Of a DNA stretch of 64,000 bases, positions 34,201 through 42,045 are shown one piece after another. Positions within the stretch are counted from its first letter, which is position 1; each line of letters opens with the position of its first letter. The translations under genes and the position numbers were made by a program. Origin of the DNA: C00003060 sp964440795 (lineage in GTDB: Bacteria; Desulfobacterota; Desulfobacteria; Desulfobacterales; C00003060); the NCBI GenBank assembly GCA_964440795.1, contig CAYTTQ010000005.1, positions 1-64,000 of the forward strand. The letters are read 5' to 3'. Below the pieces are notes generated by a model. It was not told the origin of the DNA and ran no database searches. It saw only the letters and a list, made by a program, of their open reading frames with translations.

Positions 34201-35678
34201 ATTCCCACAATCCGATTCACCGTCATGGTGGCCAGCTCTAGAAAAGGCTGGGGATAAAACAACAGGGCGATGGAGATTATCGCTGTAATCACCAGCGGTA
34301 CCACGCAAAAAGCCGGTGCCTCTTTTACTTTGTTCTCAAAAAGGGCGTCTTCGGGCTTACAAAAGAAGGCCTTGTAGACGATCGGCATAAAGTATGCGGC
34401 GTTCAGCAGCGAACTGAGAAGTAACACCACCACGATGGCCCCTTGACCGGCTTCCAACGATCCCAACAGAAGATACCACTTACTCCAAAATCCCCCGCCC
34501 GGGGGAAGCCCCGTAATACTTAAGGCGGCAATAAAAAAAGCGGCCATCGTCACCGGCATTCTCCTGCCGATGCCGATCATCTCGCTGATGTTTTTCCGCC
34601 CGGTGGCCACGAATATCGCCCCGGCACAAAAGAAGAGGGTAATCTTCCCGAAGGCATGCATGGCGATATGGAGCATGCCCCCTGTCATCCCTTTCGGCGA
34701 TAACAGGCCCACACCGAGTACGATGTAAGACAGCTGGGCAATCGTCGAAAACGCCAAGAGCCGCTTAAGGTTATCTTGGGACAGCGCGATCAATGAACCG
34801 ATGAGAATCGTCGCCGAGGCGGCCACGAGCAAAATCCAGTTCAGATTGAGGGAAAGCAACAGGTCTGTTCCGAAGACGCCCGTAACGACCCGCACTACGC
34901 TGAACACGCCGACCTTGACCACGGCTACCGCGTGCAGCAGGGCGCTGACCGGCGTAGGAGCCACCATGGCCGCAGGCAACCATGAATGGAATGGCATGAT
35001 CGCCGCCTTGGCAAACCCAAAAACCAGTAACACCAAGAGGAGGGCCATTAACCCTTTGGATCCCGTTCCCGCCAGGAACCCCTGCCGACCGAACTCGAGC
35101 GTGCCCGAAAGATCATAGCAAATCAGCATTGCCGGCAAGACAAACCCGATGGACGTGCCCATAATGTACAACAGATACTTCCGACCGGAACGGCGGGCTT
35201 CCTCGTCTTGATGATGGGTAACCAGGGGATAGGTAGCCAGGGAAAGCATTTCATAAAAGAGATACATGGTTAAAAGGTTGGCGGAAAAGGCGACACCGAT
35301 GGTGGCGGACAGGGCAAGGGCAAAAAAGCAAAAATATCGCGTCTGACTGTGTTCGTTCTCCCCGCGCATGTATCCAATGGAATAAGCGGAAGTAATGATC
35401 CACAAAGATGAAGAAACCAGGGCAAAGAGCATTCCCAGGGAATCGACTCGAAACTGAATGGCCGCCCCCGGCAGGAACTCGGCCACGGTGTATACGATTT
35501 CCGTACCTTTTAGAATGGTCGGAACCATCGACAACACGATCAGGAATTTTACGCCGGCGGCCGCAAAAGTCCAGGCTTCCCTCACATTCGGCGCCCTGCT
35601 CGACGCCAGGATGGGCGTCACCATCAAGGAAACCAAAACGGCGAGAAGCGGTTTTACGGATACGATGGTATCGGTCAC
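34197..35678 (-). CDS. MrpD/NuoN-type antiporter subunit (second copy)
   Basis: 493 residues, about 14 helices. The core shows LLTMYLFYEMLSLATYPLVTHH (the conserved Glu of TM5), AAIMPFHSWLPAAMVAPTPVSALLHAVAVVKVG and FSTIAQLSYIVLGVGLLSP. It overlaps the preceding copy by one base and the following 48-residue gene by four, so all are one transcript. Expected to carry one of the H+/Na+ channels. Confidence 0.93.
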   Translation of the reverse strand: MTDTIVSVKPLLAVLVSLMVTPILASSRAPNVREAWTFAAAGVKFLIVLSMVPTILKGTEIVYTVAEFLPGAAIQFRVDSLGMLFALVSSSLWIITSAYSIGYMRGENEHSQTRYFCFFALALSATIGVAFSANLLTMYLFYEMLSLATYPLVTHHQDEEARRSGRKYLLYIMGTSIGFVLPAMLICYDLSGTLEFGRQGFLAGTGSKGLMALLLVLLVFGFAKAAIMPFHSWLPAAMVAPTPVSALLHAVAVVKVGVFSVVRVVTGVFGTDLLLSLNLNWILLVAASATILIGSLIALSQDNLKRLLAFSTIAQLSYIVLGVGLLSPKGMTGGMLHIAMHAFGKITLFFCAGAIFVATGRKNISEMIGIGRRMPVTMAAFFIAALSITGLPPGGGFWSKWYLLLGSLEAGQGAIVVVLLLSSLLNAAYFMPIVYKAFFCKPEDALFENKVKEAPAFCVVPLVITAIISIALLFYPQPFLELATMTVNRIVGI

Positions 35679-37171
35679 TAGATGAGCCCCTTCGGTATGG
35701 CAATTCGAATGATGTGATCCACAATATCTCCCGTGTATAGGCCGACCAGAATGAGTCCGGCAGCTACGATCAACAGCGGAAGGACCATACTGAGCGGCGC
35801 TTCGTTCATCGGTTCGGGATGATGGTCGTGACCGTGATGGTCGGAAAAAGGCTCAAAATAGCCGATTTCGATGACCCGAAAGAAGAGCACAACACTCACC
35901 AGACTGCTGAACAGGAGCGCGACCATGAAGTGATACTGTCCGGATTGGATGGCCCCGGTAATAAGATACCATTTACTGAAGAAACCGCAGGTCGGTGGCA
36001 CGCCGATAATGGAAATGGCTCCAATGACGAATCCCCCCATGGTAAAGGGCATTTTCTTGAACAGCCCCTGGAGATTCTCGAAGTGGTGGCCCTTTTTCCG
36101 GTATACGATATTGCCTACAGCCAAAAAGACACACAGCGTCATGAGGGCATCGTTTACGATGTGCAGAATCGCCCCGGTCATTCCCGCCCGGTTTCCAAGC
36201 CAGGCACCCCCCACCATGTACCCGACCTCGGCAACAATGATGTAGGTCAACATCTTCTTGAGACTCCGCTCCTTCAAGGCAAGGAAAGCGGCCACCACGA
36301 TGGCGACGACGGCAAACCACACCACCGCCTTGCTGATGGCCAGCGTGGTGAAGGTGAAATCCGGGGTGAATACGGTCAGGATCAATCGAATCATGACATA
36401 GATCATCACCTTCGTGGCCAAAGGTGCGATGAGGCTGCTGGACGGAGAAGGTGCATGGGTATACGAATTGGGCAACCAGGCATGAAGCGGGAAAAAACCC
36501 ATCTTCAACCAGACCCCTACCATACAGATGACGAAGGCGGCCACCACGGCCTTGGACTCGTAAATGGACGGCAACCGTTCGGCGATGTCCACCATATTCA
36601 AGGACCCCGTCATGATGTAGAGATAGCCCACGCCGAGCAGATAAAAGCAGGCCCCGATGGTTCCCATGTACAGGTAATTCAGGGTGGCCAGCGGTGCGCG
36701 GCCTTCTTCTCCCATGGCCAGCAATCCATATCCGGTCAGTGCGGCGATTTCCAGGAGCACATAGAGGTTAAAGGCGTCCCCGGTGGCCACGATACCCAGC
36801 AATCCGGTAACCATGAGAACGTACAGGGTGTAAAAGGCGCCTTGATTGTCGGGAAACTTCTGTTCGATGCTCTTTTTCGCCGGAATGAGGTTGGCCAGTG
36901 CCACGACCGAAACCACCACGAGCACCAACGCATTCAGGTGATCGACATAATAAGCGATTCCCCACGGGGGGTCCCATCCCGCCAGCCGGTAAACGATGAC
37001 GCCCTCGTTGATGACCCGAAACAGGAGCCCGACGGCCGAAGCGGTGGCCGTCACCAGAGCCGCAAGTGCGATCGGAAAGCAGAGCCGCTTGTTCGCCCAT
37101 CCGGCAGCGCTGATCAGTAACGCGGACAGGAGGGGGACAACGACCACGAGTGCGGGATATTGTTGACTCAT
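35678..37171 (-). CDS. mrpD: MrpD-type antiporter subunit (first copy)
   Basis: 497 residues. NLYVLLEIAALTGYGLLAMG, GFFPLHAWLPNSYTHAPSPSSSLIAPLATKV and LTYIIVAEVGYMVGG place it with MrpD/MnhD proteins. A His-rich cytosolic or periplasmic loop (DHHGHDHHPEP) near residue 440 is unusual and could bind metal. It overlaps mrpC by 4 bp. Confidence 0.93.
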   Translation of the reverse strand: MSQQYPALVVVVPLLSALLISAAGWANKRLCFPIALAALVTATASAVGLLFRVINEGVIVYRLAGWDPPWGIAYYVDHLNALVLVVVSVVALANLIPAKKSIEQKFPDNQGAFYTLYVLMVTGLLGIVATGDAFNLYVLLEIAALTGYGLLAMGEEGRAPLATLNYLYMGTIGACFYLLGVGYLYIMTGSLNMVDIAERLPSIYESKAVVAAFVICMVGVWLKMGFFPLHAWLPNSYTHAPSPSSSLIAPLATKVMIYVMIRLILTVFTPDFTFTTLAISKAVVWFAVVAIVVAAFLALKERSLKKMLTYIIVAEVGYMVGGAWLGNRAGMTGAILHIVNDALMTLCVFLAVGNIVYRKKGHHFENLQGLFKKMPFTMGGFVIGAISIIGVPPTCGFFSKWYLITGAIQSGQYHFMVALLFSSLVSVVLFFRVIEIGYFEPFSDHHGHDHHPEPMNEAPLSMVLPLLIVAAGLILVGLYTGDIVDHIIRIAIPKGLI

Positions 37172-37578
37172 TTCTTCCTTATCTGTGCCAGGATTTCATC
37201 TTCTTCGAGCGTGTTGTAGTGCTTGTACACCCGAAGGGCCAGGGCCAGCGCCACACCCAGCGTTGCCACTCCGACGACAATAGCTGTGAGCATGAGCACA
37301 TGGGGCAAGGGATTCATGTAATCCGCCGCGTGGACCGCATGAGAACCGGCCCCGTGCGCCGCCGGTCCGTGACCATGTTCCAGAATCGGAATGGTGGCTC
37401 CTTTTTTGGCTCCTATGGATACGTAAAAAAGGACGATCGCGGTCTGAAAGATATTCATGCCCAGGATCTTTTTCACCAGGTTATTTTTTGAAATGATCGC
37501 ATAGAGGCCGATCATCATCAGGGTAATGTAAATCCAGTAGTTATATTTTGCGACCACCAGTTCGAGAAAGTCGGGCAT
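37168..37578 (-). CDS. mrpC: Cation:proton antiporter subunit C (NuoK-like)
   Basis: 136 residues, three helices. YAIISKNNLVKKILGMNIFQTAIVLFYVSIG is the MrpC/NuoK core, and HVLMLTAIVVGVATLGVALALALRV the third helix with the conserved AIVVG. The loop between helices 2 and 3 is His-rich and longer than usual. Four bp upstream of it ends mrpB. Confidence 0.93.
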   Translation of the reverse strand: MPDFLELVVAKYNYWIYITLMMIGLYAIISKNNLVKKILGMNIFQTAIVLFYVSIGAKKGATIPILEHGHGPAAHGAGSHAVHAADYMNPLPHVLMLTAIVVGVATLGVALALALRVYKHYNTLEEDEILAQIRKK

Positions 37579-37581
37579 GAT

Positions 37582-38412
37582 TTAGAGTCCCTCGTCGTAT
37601 TTGCCCCTGGACGAGACATTGTTGTAAATCCAGACCATGGCCGTCGTCACCGCAATGGCCACACCGATTTCCACAATAAGGATGCCGTGAGATCGCGCCA
37701 TCACGGGCCCCACCCTGAGCACCGGGGCGAGGGCACTGTAATCGAGAAAGTTGAGACCCAGCAAGAGACACAAGGCACCCGTACCCGCATACAGCAAGAC
37801 TCCCATGGCACATAAGACCCCCACCACTTTTTCTCCGATTCGCCGGAGCTCCGTACGCAAATCGTGGGACATGGCCAAGACGATGATGCTCGCCCCTAAG
37901 ATCACCCCGCCTTGAAACCCGCCCCCGGGGCTATGGTGACCGTGGGCGACCACGTACAGGGCGAAGATCTGGATAAAGGGAACCAAGATCCGGCATATGG
38001 TCTTGATGATGAGATCGTGGGGAGTCCAGGAATCGTCGATCCGCTCAAAGTCATCGGAGGGCGGTATCTTTCCGCCTTCTTTGACTCGAACCGTCACCCC
38101 TGTCAGCACGTGCCTGTAGAGCCGTTCTTTGCGTTCGTCCTCTTTCAAGAACGTGCGCAAAATAAAGAAACAAGCCACGGCTGCGGAAAAGATCACCGCT
38201 GTTTCGAACATGGTATCGAAGGTACGATAATCTGCCAGCACGGCGGTAACGATATTGGGAACGGAGGTTTCCTCCATGGTCTTTTCGATGAAATGGGGAG
38301 AAACGTGTGTGCTGGCGGGTGATTGGGGATCCCCCCAATCGGGAAAGTCCACCGCCGCATAGACCAAAAAAACGCCCGTTGTGAAAGCGATGACAAGACC
38401 TAGAAATTTCAA
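37582..38412 (-). CDS. mrpB: MrpB/MbhE-F-type antiporter subunit
   Basis: 276 residues from a TTG at 38412 that overlaps the preceding stop (TTGA) and follows GGAGGACCAAGGA. The N-terminal part (LGLVIAFTTGVFLVYAAVDFPDWGDP) resembles MbhE, and from about residue 140 the MnhB domain runs (ALYVVAHGHHSPGGGFQGGVILGASIIVLA). This fused E+F layout is seen in Mbh-type modules. The frame extends upstream into the neighbour but is a shadow there. Confidence 0.88.
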   Translation of the reverse strand: MKFLGLVIAFTTGVFLVYAAVDFPDWGDPQSPASTHVSPHFIEKTMEETSVPNIVTAVLADYRTFDTMFETAVIFSAAVACFFILRTFLKEDERKERLYRHVLTGVTVRVKEGGKIPPSDDFERIDDSWTPHDLIIKTICRILVPFIQIFALYVVAHGHHSPGGGFQGGVILGASIIVLAMSHDLRTELRRIGEKVVGVLCAMGVLLYAGTGALCLLLGLNFLDYSALAPVLRVGPVMARSHGILIVEIGVAIAVTTAMVWIYNNVSSRGKYDEGL

Positions 38413-38654
38413 TCCTTGGTCCTCCTGGTGGTCCTGAAAACAGCCGCAACGAAGAAAACCGTGCTTACCCCGGCCCCGACCGAAGCCTCTGTAAAAGCCA
38501 CATCCACCGCACCCATGATGGTCCAAAGCAGACACATCATAAAACTGTACGAACCGAAAAGTATGGCGGCACCCAACAGATCCCTGACCATGAGCGACCC
38601 GATAGCGGCAATCACCACCAAAGTAAGAATGGCCAAGTCAAGTTGCCAGATCAC
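38409..38654 (-). CDS. MbhD-like subunit (DUF4040)
   Basis: 81 residues, three helices. LVVIAAIGSLMVRDLLGAAILFGSYSFMMCLLWTIMGAVDVAFTEASVGAG is the MbhD / C-terminal MrpA motif, including the conserved acidic residue in AVDVAFTE. In classical Mrp this is part of the large MrpA; here it stands alone, as in membrane-bound hydrogenases. Confidence 0.9.
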   Translation of the reverse strand: MIWQLDLAILTLVVIAAIGSLMVRDLLGAAILFGSYSFMMCLLWTIMGAVDVAFTEASVGAGVSTVFFVAAVFRTTRRTKD

Positions 38655-38657
38655 GGG

Positions 38658-38981
38658 CTACCTCCTCCTTTCCCCTTTGACCCACGGCTCCAGGCCCGCC
38701 CGGACACCGGCATCGACGATGGCGTGCGTGGCCGTAGGGCTGGCCAAGAAAACAAAAACGACGATCAAGAGAATCTTGATGCTGGTCAGCAAAGAACCCA
38801 AAGAAAAGTGATGCAGACCGAACAGGGCCAGAGCGGTCATCGACAACAGCAGACCCAGGGTATCCAGCTTTCCGGCGGGATGAAGTCTGGAATAAAAGTC
38901 CGGGAATCGCAGTATACCGACGGCACCGCCGGTAAAAAAGAACAACCCGGCAAGTAGGAGAAAAATCACGATTACATCCAT
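38658..38981 (-). CDS. mrpG: Cation:proton antiporter subunit G
   Basis: 107 residues, three helices. The MnhG signature GAVGILRFPDFYSRLHPAGKLDTLG is clear, followed by LLTSIKILLIVVFVFLASPTATHAI. It follows mrpF by 24 bp and precedes the MbhD-like gene by 3 bp. Confidence 0.93.
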   Translation of the reverse strand: MDVIVIFLLLAGLFFFTGGAVGILRFPDFYSRLHPAGKLDTLGLLLSMTALALFGLHHFSLGSLLTSIKILLIVVFVFLASPTATHAIVDAGVRAGLEPWVKGERRR

Positions 38982-39005
38982 TTTTGATCCCTCCGCGGCA
39001 AGGAT

Positions 39006-39284
39006 CTACGCCTCATCGTACAATCCTTTGCGTTTCTGGAAATATCTGGAAGCCGCCAATACGGCGATGAAGTTCAACATGGCATAAGCGAGTGCAATGT
39101 CTACAAACATCTCCACACGGTGATACATATACCCGATCAAAATCAGCAAAACAGTCGTCTTGCTTCCTATGGCGTTGACGCCGATCATCCGATCCGCCAC
39201 TGTGGGACCGAAGACCCCCCTGTAGAGGGACAAGATCATGAGAAAGGCCAGGTATAAGCCGGAAAACAAAAAGAACGTGTCCAT
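39006..39284 (-). CDS. mrpF: Cation:proton antiporter subunit F
   Basis: 92 residues from ATG 39284. LYRGVFGPTVADRMIGVNAIGSKTTVLLILIGY is the MnhF/MrpF core. Its start lies one base after the mrpE stop, with the ribosome site (GAGGTCT) inside the end of mrpE. The upstream extension of the frame is a shadow of mrpE. Confidence 0.92.
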   Translation of the reverse strand: MDTFFLFSGLYLAFLMILSLYRGVFGPTVADRMIGVNAIGSKTTVLLILIGYMYHRVEMFVDIALAYAMLNFIAVLAASRYFQKRKGLYDEA

Positions 39285-39285
39285 T

Positions 39286-39861
39286 TCAGACCTCGTTGAA
39301 CGCCCTAGCCACCCGGGTTTCCATTTCTCCCGGCAGGGGACCCCCGGAGGCGGGATCGATGGCGTGGACCTTAAAGTCTCCGTCAACTGACACATAGACG
39401 GTAACTGTGCCCGGGGTGAGCGTAATCGAATTGGCAAATGTAACCAGCGCCAAATCCCTTTTGAGGTGACTGCGAAACTTAACAATCTTTGGGTCGATGA
39501 GTTCCATCATCCGGGGGTGAAATACCAGGTACGTAACATGGAAGCTCGCCTTAAAAACCTGTACCAACAGCCACGAAATGTACCGTATGAAACGCACCCA
39601 CTGCGAAAAGCGGCTTTGTTGGGCACGGGGGGAAAAGAGCAGATCCGATGAGAGGTAGGCAACAATGGCACAGGAGATAAGACCCAAGCTCAAATGAAAG
39701 CCATCGAATTTTCCGGACAGAAGTATCCAGACGGCGAACATGATGACGAAGGTAAGTACAAAGGGCTCAAAATTGAGTCGTCTGGACGACGACTTCCCGC
39801 TTGTGCCGGTTTCTCCGGGAGCCTCCCGACTGATTCTATTTTCCGGATCTGGTCTGTCCAC
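39286..39861 (-). CDS. mrpE: Cation:proton antiporter subunit E
   Basis: 191 residues from GTG 39861 after GGAGGGAT. Two or three N-terminal helices and a cytosolic domain with LALVTFANSITLTPGTVTVYV, the MnhE signature. First gene of the operon E-F-G-MbhD-B-C-D-D-small-small-D, preceded by a sigma54-type promoter. This order matches the antiporter half of Mbh-type complexes. Confidence 0.92.
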   Translation of the reverse strand: MDRPDPENRISREAPGETGTSGKSSSRRLNFEPFVLTFVIMFAVWILLSGKFDGFHLSLGLISCAIVAYLSSDLLFSPRAQQSRFSQWVRFIRYISWLLVQVFKASFHVTYLVFHPRMMELIDPKIVKFRSHLKRDLALVTFANSITLTPGTVTVYVSVDGDFKVHAIDPASGGPLPGEMETRVARAFNEV

Positions 39862-39943
39862 GTTTACCTTATCCCTCCGGTGACGACGAATCTAGCAATC
39901 AACCGCCCGTAGGCCTTAATAAAGACGGACTATTGGGGGCTTG

Positions 39944-39959
39944 AGCAAGTCATGTGCCA
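39944..39959 (-). promoter_or_regulatory. sigma54 (-24/-12) promoter of the antiporter operon
   Basis: On the minus strand TGGCACATGACTTGCT fits the consensus TGGCACR-N4-TTGCW exactly. It lies about 85 bp before the mrpE start, so transcription would start near 39932. A 7-bp inverted repeat (GGGCTTG / CAAGCCC, within 39937-39964) brackets it. The sigma54 activator gene at 40284 is divergent. The rest of 39862-40283 holds the palindrome at 40204 and nothing else clear. Confidence 0.85.
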
Positions 39960-40203
39960 AGCCCGCGAATCTGCCTTTTGAAGCCACAACCTGCTAATAT
40001 CGCACTTTTAATCATCGGCCGGTCCCCAAAGGACGTCCCACCTATACCGGCATATTTTTGCCTCAATTGATCGCAGCGGGTAAAAGTTGACATGTTTATG
40101 CCGCTTTGATAAAAGGGCCGAGGTTTTTTCGCACCCGGTTGCCCGCTTGAAAACCCGGCGGCGGCAAAGGGGGCGGTCCCGGTTTCGGGAGCGTTGGTAA
40201 CGG

Positions 40204-40221
40204 TTTGGCCGGCCGGCCAAA
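40204..40221. promoter_or_regulatory. 18-bp perfect palindrome upstream of the sigma54 activator
   Basis: TTTGGCCGGCCGGCCAAA is fully self-complementary. It lies 63 bp before the activator start and about 245 bp upstream of the antiporter promoter, a suitable distance for an activator or autoregulatory site. Function inferred only from symmetry and position. Confidence 0.45.
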
Positions 40222-40283
40222 GGCAGTCGGCCACGCCGAAGAAAGACGGCAAAAAACAACTCAAACGTGGGAGGTAGCGGACC

Positions 40284-41366
40284 ATGTGCCCTCATAGGGT
40301 CGCCCTGCACGACCGGATAGAACCGGATGTTTTCCCAGAGTTTGTCGTGGTCAGCGCGCACATGCGCGCTGTCATGAAAGCGGTTCAGCAGATCGCCCGC
40401 TTTGATGCCAACGTATTGATATACGGGGAGTCGGGAACAGGGAAAGAACTGATGGCACGTATCGTGCACCAAAAGAGTGGGCGCAACGACAAACCTTTTG
40501 TCCCCGTAAATTGCGGCACGCTTTCGGGAGAATTGTTTGAAAGCAAGCTTTTCGGCCACGAGATGGGCGCCTTTACAGGAGCCACCAAACGCACAAAAGG
40601 CAGATTTGAACAGGCCCACCGGGGCACGCTTTTTCTCGATGAGGTTTCGGAAATCTCCCTGCCGAACCAGGCAAACTTTCTTCGTGTGCTGGAAGATGGG
40701 TGTTTTCGCAGGATCGGAGGCGAGGCTCCCACACAGGTGGACGTACGGATCATCGCCGCAACAAACAAAAACCTGGTGGAATCGGTAGAGGCGGGACTCT
40801 TCAGGAAGGACCTTTACTATCGGCTACAGGTCATTCCCATCAACCTGTTGCCGTTGAGAAAAAGGAAAGAGGCTATCCCCCACTTGGCGGCATATTTTAC
40901 GGAACGCTTTGCCAAAATATACCAGAAAGAAAAGATCACGCTCAGCAACGACGCCGTCGAACACTTGGTGAATTACGACTGGCCCGGCAACATCCGTCAA
41001 CTCAAGAACCTGATGGAACGCTTGTCCTTGATGGCCCCAGAGACATGGGTCACGCCGGAGGATTTTCCGGAAGAACTTACGTCGTCCGTCTCCCAACGGG
41101 AAGCGCGGGAGACCTCCTCGGCGGACCAACCGGAAGAAGCCGCCACCGGTTATCCCGTTCCCGGAGGCGTTGAGCCGCTGCGTACGGCCCGGCACCGAAT
41201 TGAAAAAACCTTGATTGTTCGCGCCTTAGAAATAACCAAAGGGAGGCGGGTCGCCGCAGCGGAACTATTGGAAATCAAGCCGCGCACGTTGAGACAGAAA
41301 ATGAGTGATTATAATATTAAGTTTCAACGGAAAAGGGCCACGGACACCGCGGTGAGTGATAGATGA
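40284..41366 (+). CDS. sigma54-dependent transcriptional activator without receiver domain
   Basis: 360 residues. A short N-terminal stretch (1-25) has no sensor domain. The AAA+ domain has Walker A GESGTGKE (48-55), the sigma54-contact loop GAFTGA (95-100) and Walker B TLFLDE. A C-terminal Fis-type helix-turn-helix follows (KGRRVAAAELLEIKPRTLRQKMSDY). GGGAGGTAG precedes the ATG. Divergent from the antiporter operon, which has a perfect sigma54 promoter, and followed by a response regulator and kinase. Control must come from a separate protein or from expression level, since no regulatory domain is present. Confidence 0.93.
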   Translation: MCPHRVALHDRIEPDVFPEFVVVSAHMRAVMKAVQQIARFDANVLIYGESGTGKELMARIVHQKSGRNDKPFVPVNCGTLSGELFESKLFGHEMGAFTGATKRTKGRFEQAHRGTLFLDEVSEISLPNQANFLRVLEDGCFRRIGGEAPTQVDVRIIAATNKNLVESVEAGLFRKDLYYRLQVIPINLLPLRKRKEAIPHLAAYFTERFAKIYQKEKITLSNDAVEHLVNYDWPGNIRQLKNLMERLSLMAPETWVTPEDFPEELTSSVSQREARETSSADQPEEAATGYPVPGGVEPLRTARHRIEKTLIVRALEITKGRRVAAAELLEIKPRTLRQKMSDYNIKFQRKRATDTAVSDR

Positions 41367-41508
41367 CGACAAGAAACCTTGTGCGCATCCGTCTTAAAAA
41401 ACGACGGCCCATACTCAAACGCGAGGAGCCTCAAAGTCGCTCACCCGGAGGAAAAACGGGAGTTCTCCGACAGGCGGCTGGGCAGGCAGCGAGTTATTAT
41501 TGGGACTG

Positions 41509-41967
41509 ATGGCCTCAGCAAAACCAAATGCCAGCCCCAGGCTGCTGCTCGTCGACGACGAGGAAATGTACCTGGAATATCTTTCCCGACGCCTGATCAA
41601 TCGGGGCTATGAGGTAACCACATGTCTTTCCGGCGAGGAGGCTCTGGAAAAGGCGGGGCGCCACACCTTTGATGTCATCGTCCTGGATGTGCTGCTTCCC
41701 GGAATCGACGGCATAGAAACCTTGCGGGAAATCAAACGAACAACCCCACTGGCCGAGGTAATCATGCTCACCGGGAACGCCTCCCTGGAGTCCGGCATTG
41801 AGGGAATGAAACTCGGGGCGTATGACTATCTGCGAAAACCCTGTGATACGGCCGATCTGGTAGCTGCGATCAATGACGCATACGGCAAAAAACGGGCGCA
41901 AGAACAGCGCATCGAAGAAACCCTGGAGCGGTATAATGTGCAAGAAAACGGCGGCTCACAGCCTTGA
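41509..41967 (+). CDS. Single-domain response regulator
   Basis: 152 residues from ATG 41509 (a TTG at 41500 is possible; neither has a good ribosome site). Receiver with DDE at 16-18, D60 (DVIVLDVLLPG), the T in MLTGN and K near 108 (YLRKPCDT). A C-terminal helix (GKKRAQEQRIEETLERY) may dimerise. No output domain. It lies between the sigma54 activator and the PAS kinase, so it is a plausible link between them (inference). Confidence 0.9.
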   Translation: MASAKPNASPRLLLVDDEEMYLEYLSRRLINRGYEVTTCLSGEEALEKAGRHTFDVIVLDVLLPGIDGIETLREIKRTTPLAEVIMLTGNASLESGIEGMKLGAYDYLRKPCDTADLVAAINDAYGKKRAQEQRIEETLERYNVQENGGSQP

Positions 41968-42020
41968 ACAATCATAGCCTTGACCAATCGTAGTTTTGAA
42001 CAATCGTAGTTTTGAACAAC
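41963..42020. repeat. 16-bp tandem repeat, about 3.5 units
   Basis: Units of the form TTGAACAATCGTAGTT repeat with one or two changes across the end of the response-regulator gene and into the gap before the convergent kinase. The first unit overlaps the stop codon. Non-coding slippage repeat. Confidence 0.75.
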
Positions 42021-42045
42021 AAGACACCTTCATCAGCGTTTCTCG

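Noticed and set aside
35819..37120. 433-codon open frame opposite the first MrpD-type gene
   Set aside because: His/Gly/Gln-rich antisense translation of a membrane protein gene; no ribosome site or domain.
38413..38535. Longer MrpB start at 38535
   Set aside because: That stretch is the MbhD-like gene in another frame; the TTG at 38412 has a ribosome site and gives a family-like start.
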